A stretch of 64,000 bases of DNA from contig NC_030853.1 in NCBI RefSeq assembly GCF_000208745.1, positions 19,528,894 through 19,592,893 of the forward strand, read 5' to 3'. Under the pieces are notes generated by a model. It was not told the DNA's origin. It saw nothing but the letters and a program-made list of their open reading frames with translations, and searched no databases. Source of the stretch: Theobroma cacao. Lineage: Eukaryota; Streptophyta; Magnoliopsida; Malvales; Malvaceae. Positions 62,993 through 64,000 of this stretch are shown here, one piece after another (position 1 is the first letter of the stretch; each line of letters opens with the position of its first letter). The translations under genes were made by a program, and so were the position numbers.

Positions 62993-63436
62993 TAATGAAC
63001 TTCTCAAGATTGAGGTAATGACACTTTTAAGAATAAACTCCTCAAAATTGAGGTAATGACACTTTAAAAATGAACTCCTCAAAGCTAAGACAACGAAACT
63101 TCTAAAAATGAACTCTTTAAAACTGAGGCAACGAACTTTTTAAAATAAACTCCTTAAACCTAAGGCAGAGAGACTTTAAAAAATGAACGCCTCAAATCTA
63201 AGGGAACGAAACTTTTAAAAATAAACTCCTCAAAGCTGAGGTAATGACACTTTTAAAAATGAACTCTTCAAAGCTGAGGCAACGAACTTTTAAAATGAAC
63301 TCCTCAAAACTGAGGCAATGAGACTTTTAAAATAAACTCCTCAAAGTTGAGGCAACGAACTTTTAAAATGAACTCCTCAAAACTGAGGCAATGACACTTT
63401 TAAAATGAACTCTTCAAAACTGAGGTAACGAAACCT
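62993..63436. repeat. Minisatellite, about 12 units of 34-39 bp
   Basis: Units of the form AATGAACTCCTCAAAACTGA followed by GGCAACGAAACTTTTAAA, with a self-complementary CCTCAAAACTGAGG core. It lies on the internal side of the purine tract, i.e. in the presumed 3' UTR of the long-LTR element. Confidence 0.92.
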
Positions 63437-64000
63437 TTTTTTCTTTTTTTTTGAAATGGTGAAAAATAATCAATTCCTCATATGAGATTCTACAACTTTA
63501 AAGATGAATTTCCCTCTTCTTCAGTTGTTTTAAAACTTTGAACATGGCAATTTAAATATACTAATTATCTTCATCAATTTTTTTTTGGGTGTTTAAAAGC
63601 CTTCTTTTTGATCAATGAGGGATGAACCGATCACGCTTTCAATCTCTCATCTTCCCCAATTCATTGCTCGCAACTGTTTTCTTCCTCTATCATATGCATG
63701 GTCCAATCATTCTTCACATTTTTACTGTTCTCCATTCTGTTGTTATTTCTATTTGTTTCTCTTTTTTCTTAGTCTTTTCTCTTTCTCTTTCATATTACCA
63801 AACTCCATTTCATTCCTCGTCAATTATGTTCCTTTTTCAAAATACTGCAAACATTTCTTTATTTTATCATGCTCTTTATTAAATATCATTCCAATTTTAT
63901 GACAAATGCAATGCAATGTACTCGTATCTCCTCTCTTGGCAGAATAGAAATGATGACAATGTTGGAAGCAGAAAGACTATTTTTTATTAGAAAAAAGGGA
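63437..64000. other. Probable internal region of the long-LTR element, no coding seen
   Basis: T-rich on the plus strand. Two overlapping frames here (63615-63902) look like by-products of T/C-rich sequence. The element continues beyond the window. Confidence 0.4.

Overview
The window is nuclear DNA of a flowering plant, most likely a rosid eudicot. It is AT-rich, holds two intact protein genes far apart, and is otherwise filled with decayed, often nested transposable elements. The eudicot call rests on the full-length DELLA/GAI-type GRAS protein and the plastid-type geranylgeranyl diphosphate synthase, plus plant-type Ty1/copia, Ty3/gypsy chromovirus, hAT, LINE and long-LTR gypsy remnants. 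I cannot name a genus. I see no tRNA, rRNA, CRISPR or prokaryotic signal.

Layout. 0-6 kb: a degraded pararetrovirus/gag-like relic (minus strand), a Ty1/copia fragment inside a duplicated block, and a small non-autonomous hAT element. 6.07-10.11 kb: the most unusual structure, a 4-kb head-to-tail array of twelve LTRs separated by eleven ~76-bp spacers. Each spacer carries an initiator-Met-type primer binding site and a polypurine tract. This is a tandemly amplified miniature LTR retrotransposon (TRIM) on the minus strand, with two LTR length classes and LTR motifs resembling the plant snRNA promoter element. 10.36-11.45 kb: an intronless GGPP synthase gene, 253 bp right of the array. 11.52-14.17 kb: a second copy of the 2.7-3.3 kb copia-containing block, starting 72 bp after the GGPPS stop. 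14.2-21.7 kb: an assembly gap, a MITE and a LINE tail. 21.68-30.04 kb: an old complete copia element (minus), split by a 1.75-kb hAT element that carries ten 86-bp tandem repeats. 30-33.5 kb: intergenic DNA upstream of the DELLA gene (33.56-35.38 kb). 37-39 kb: a MULE-like TIR element with a GC-rich hairpin core and the second, inverted copy of the 16-kb MITE family. 42.27-43.55 kb: a hAT element with a truncated transposase. 43.86-52.84 kb: a LINE tail broken by a copia element and then a gypsy chromovirus fragment. 56.85-57.85 kb: a hAT element with a LINE tail inside it. 59.5-64 kb: a LINE RNase H relic, then a ~2.8-kb gypsy LTR (Ogre/Tat-like) with repeated covarying palindromes, three consecutive hairpins and a 12-copy minisatellite beside its polypurine tract.

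The two genes are not an operon and have no common pathway step here. They are linked only biochemically: GGPP is a precursor of gibberellins (and carotenoids and chlorophyll), and DELLA proteins are the gibberellin-sensitive growth repressors. Neighbourhood on the chromosome is probably chance.

All repeat boundaries and identities were read by eye. LTR ends, target-site duplications and motif matches are stated where visible. Family names rest on recognition of motifs, not on database searches.
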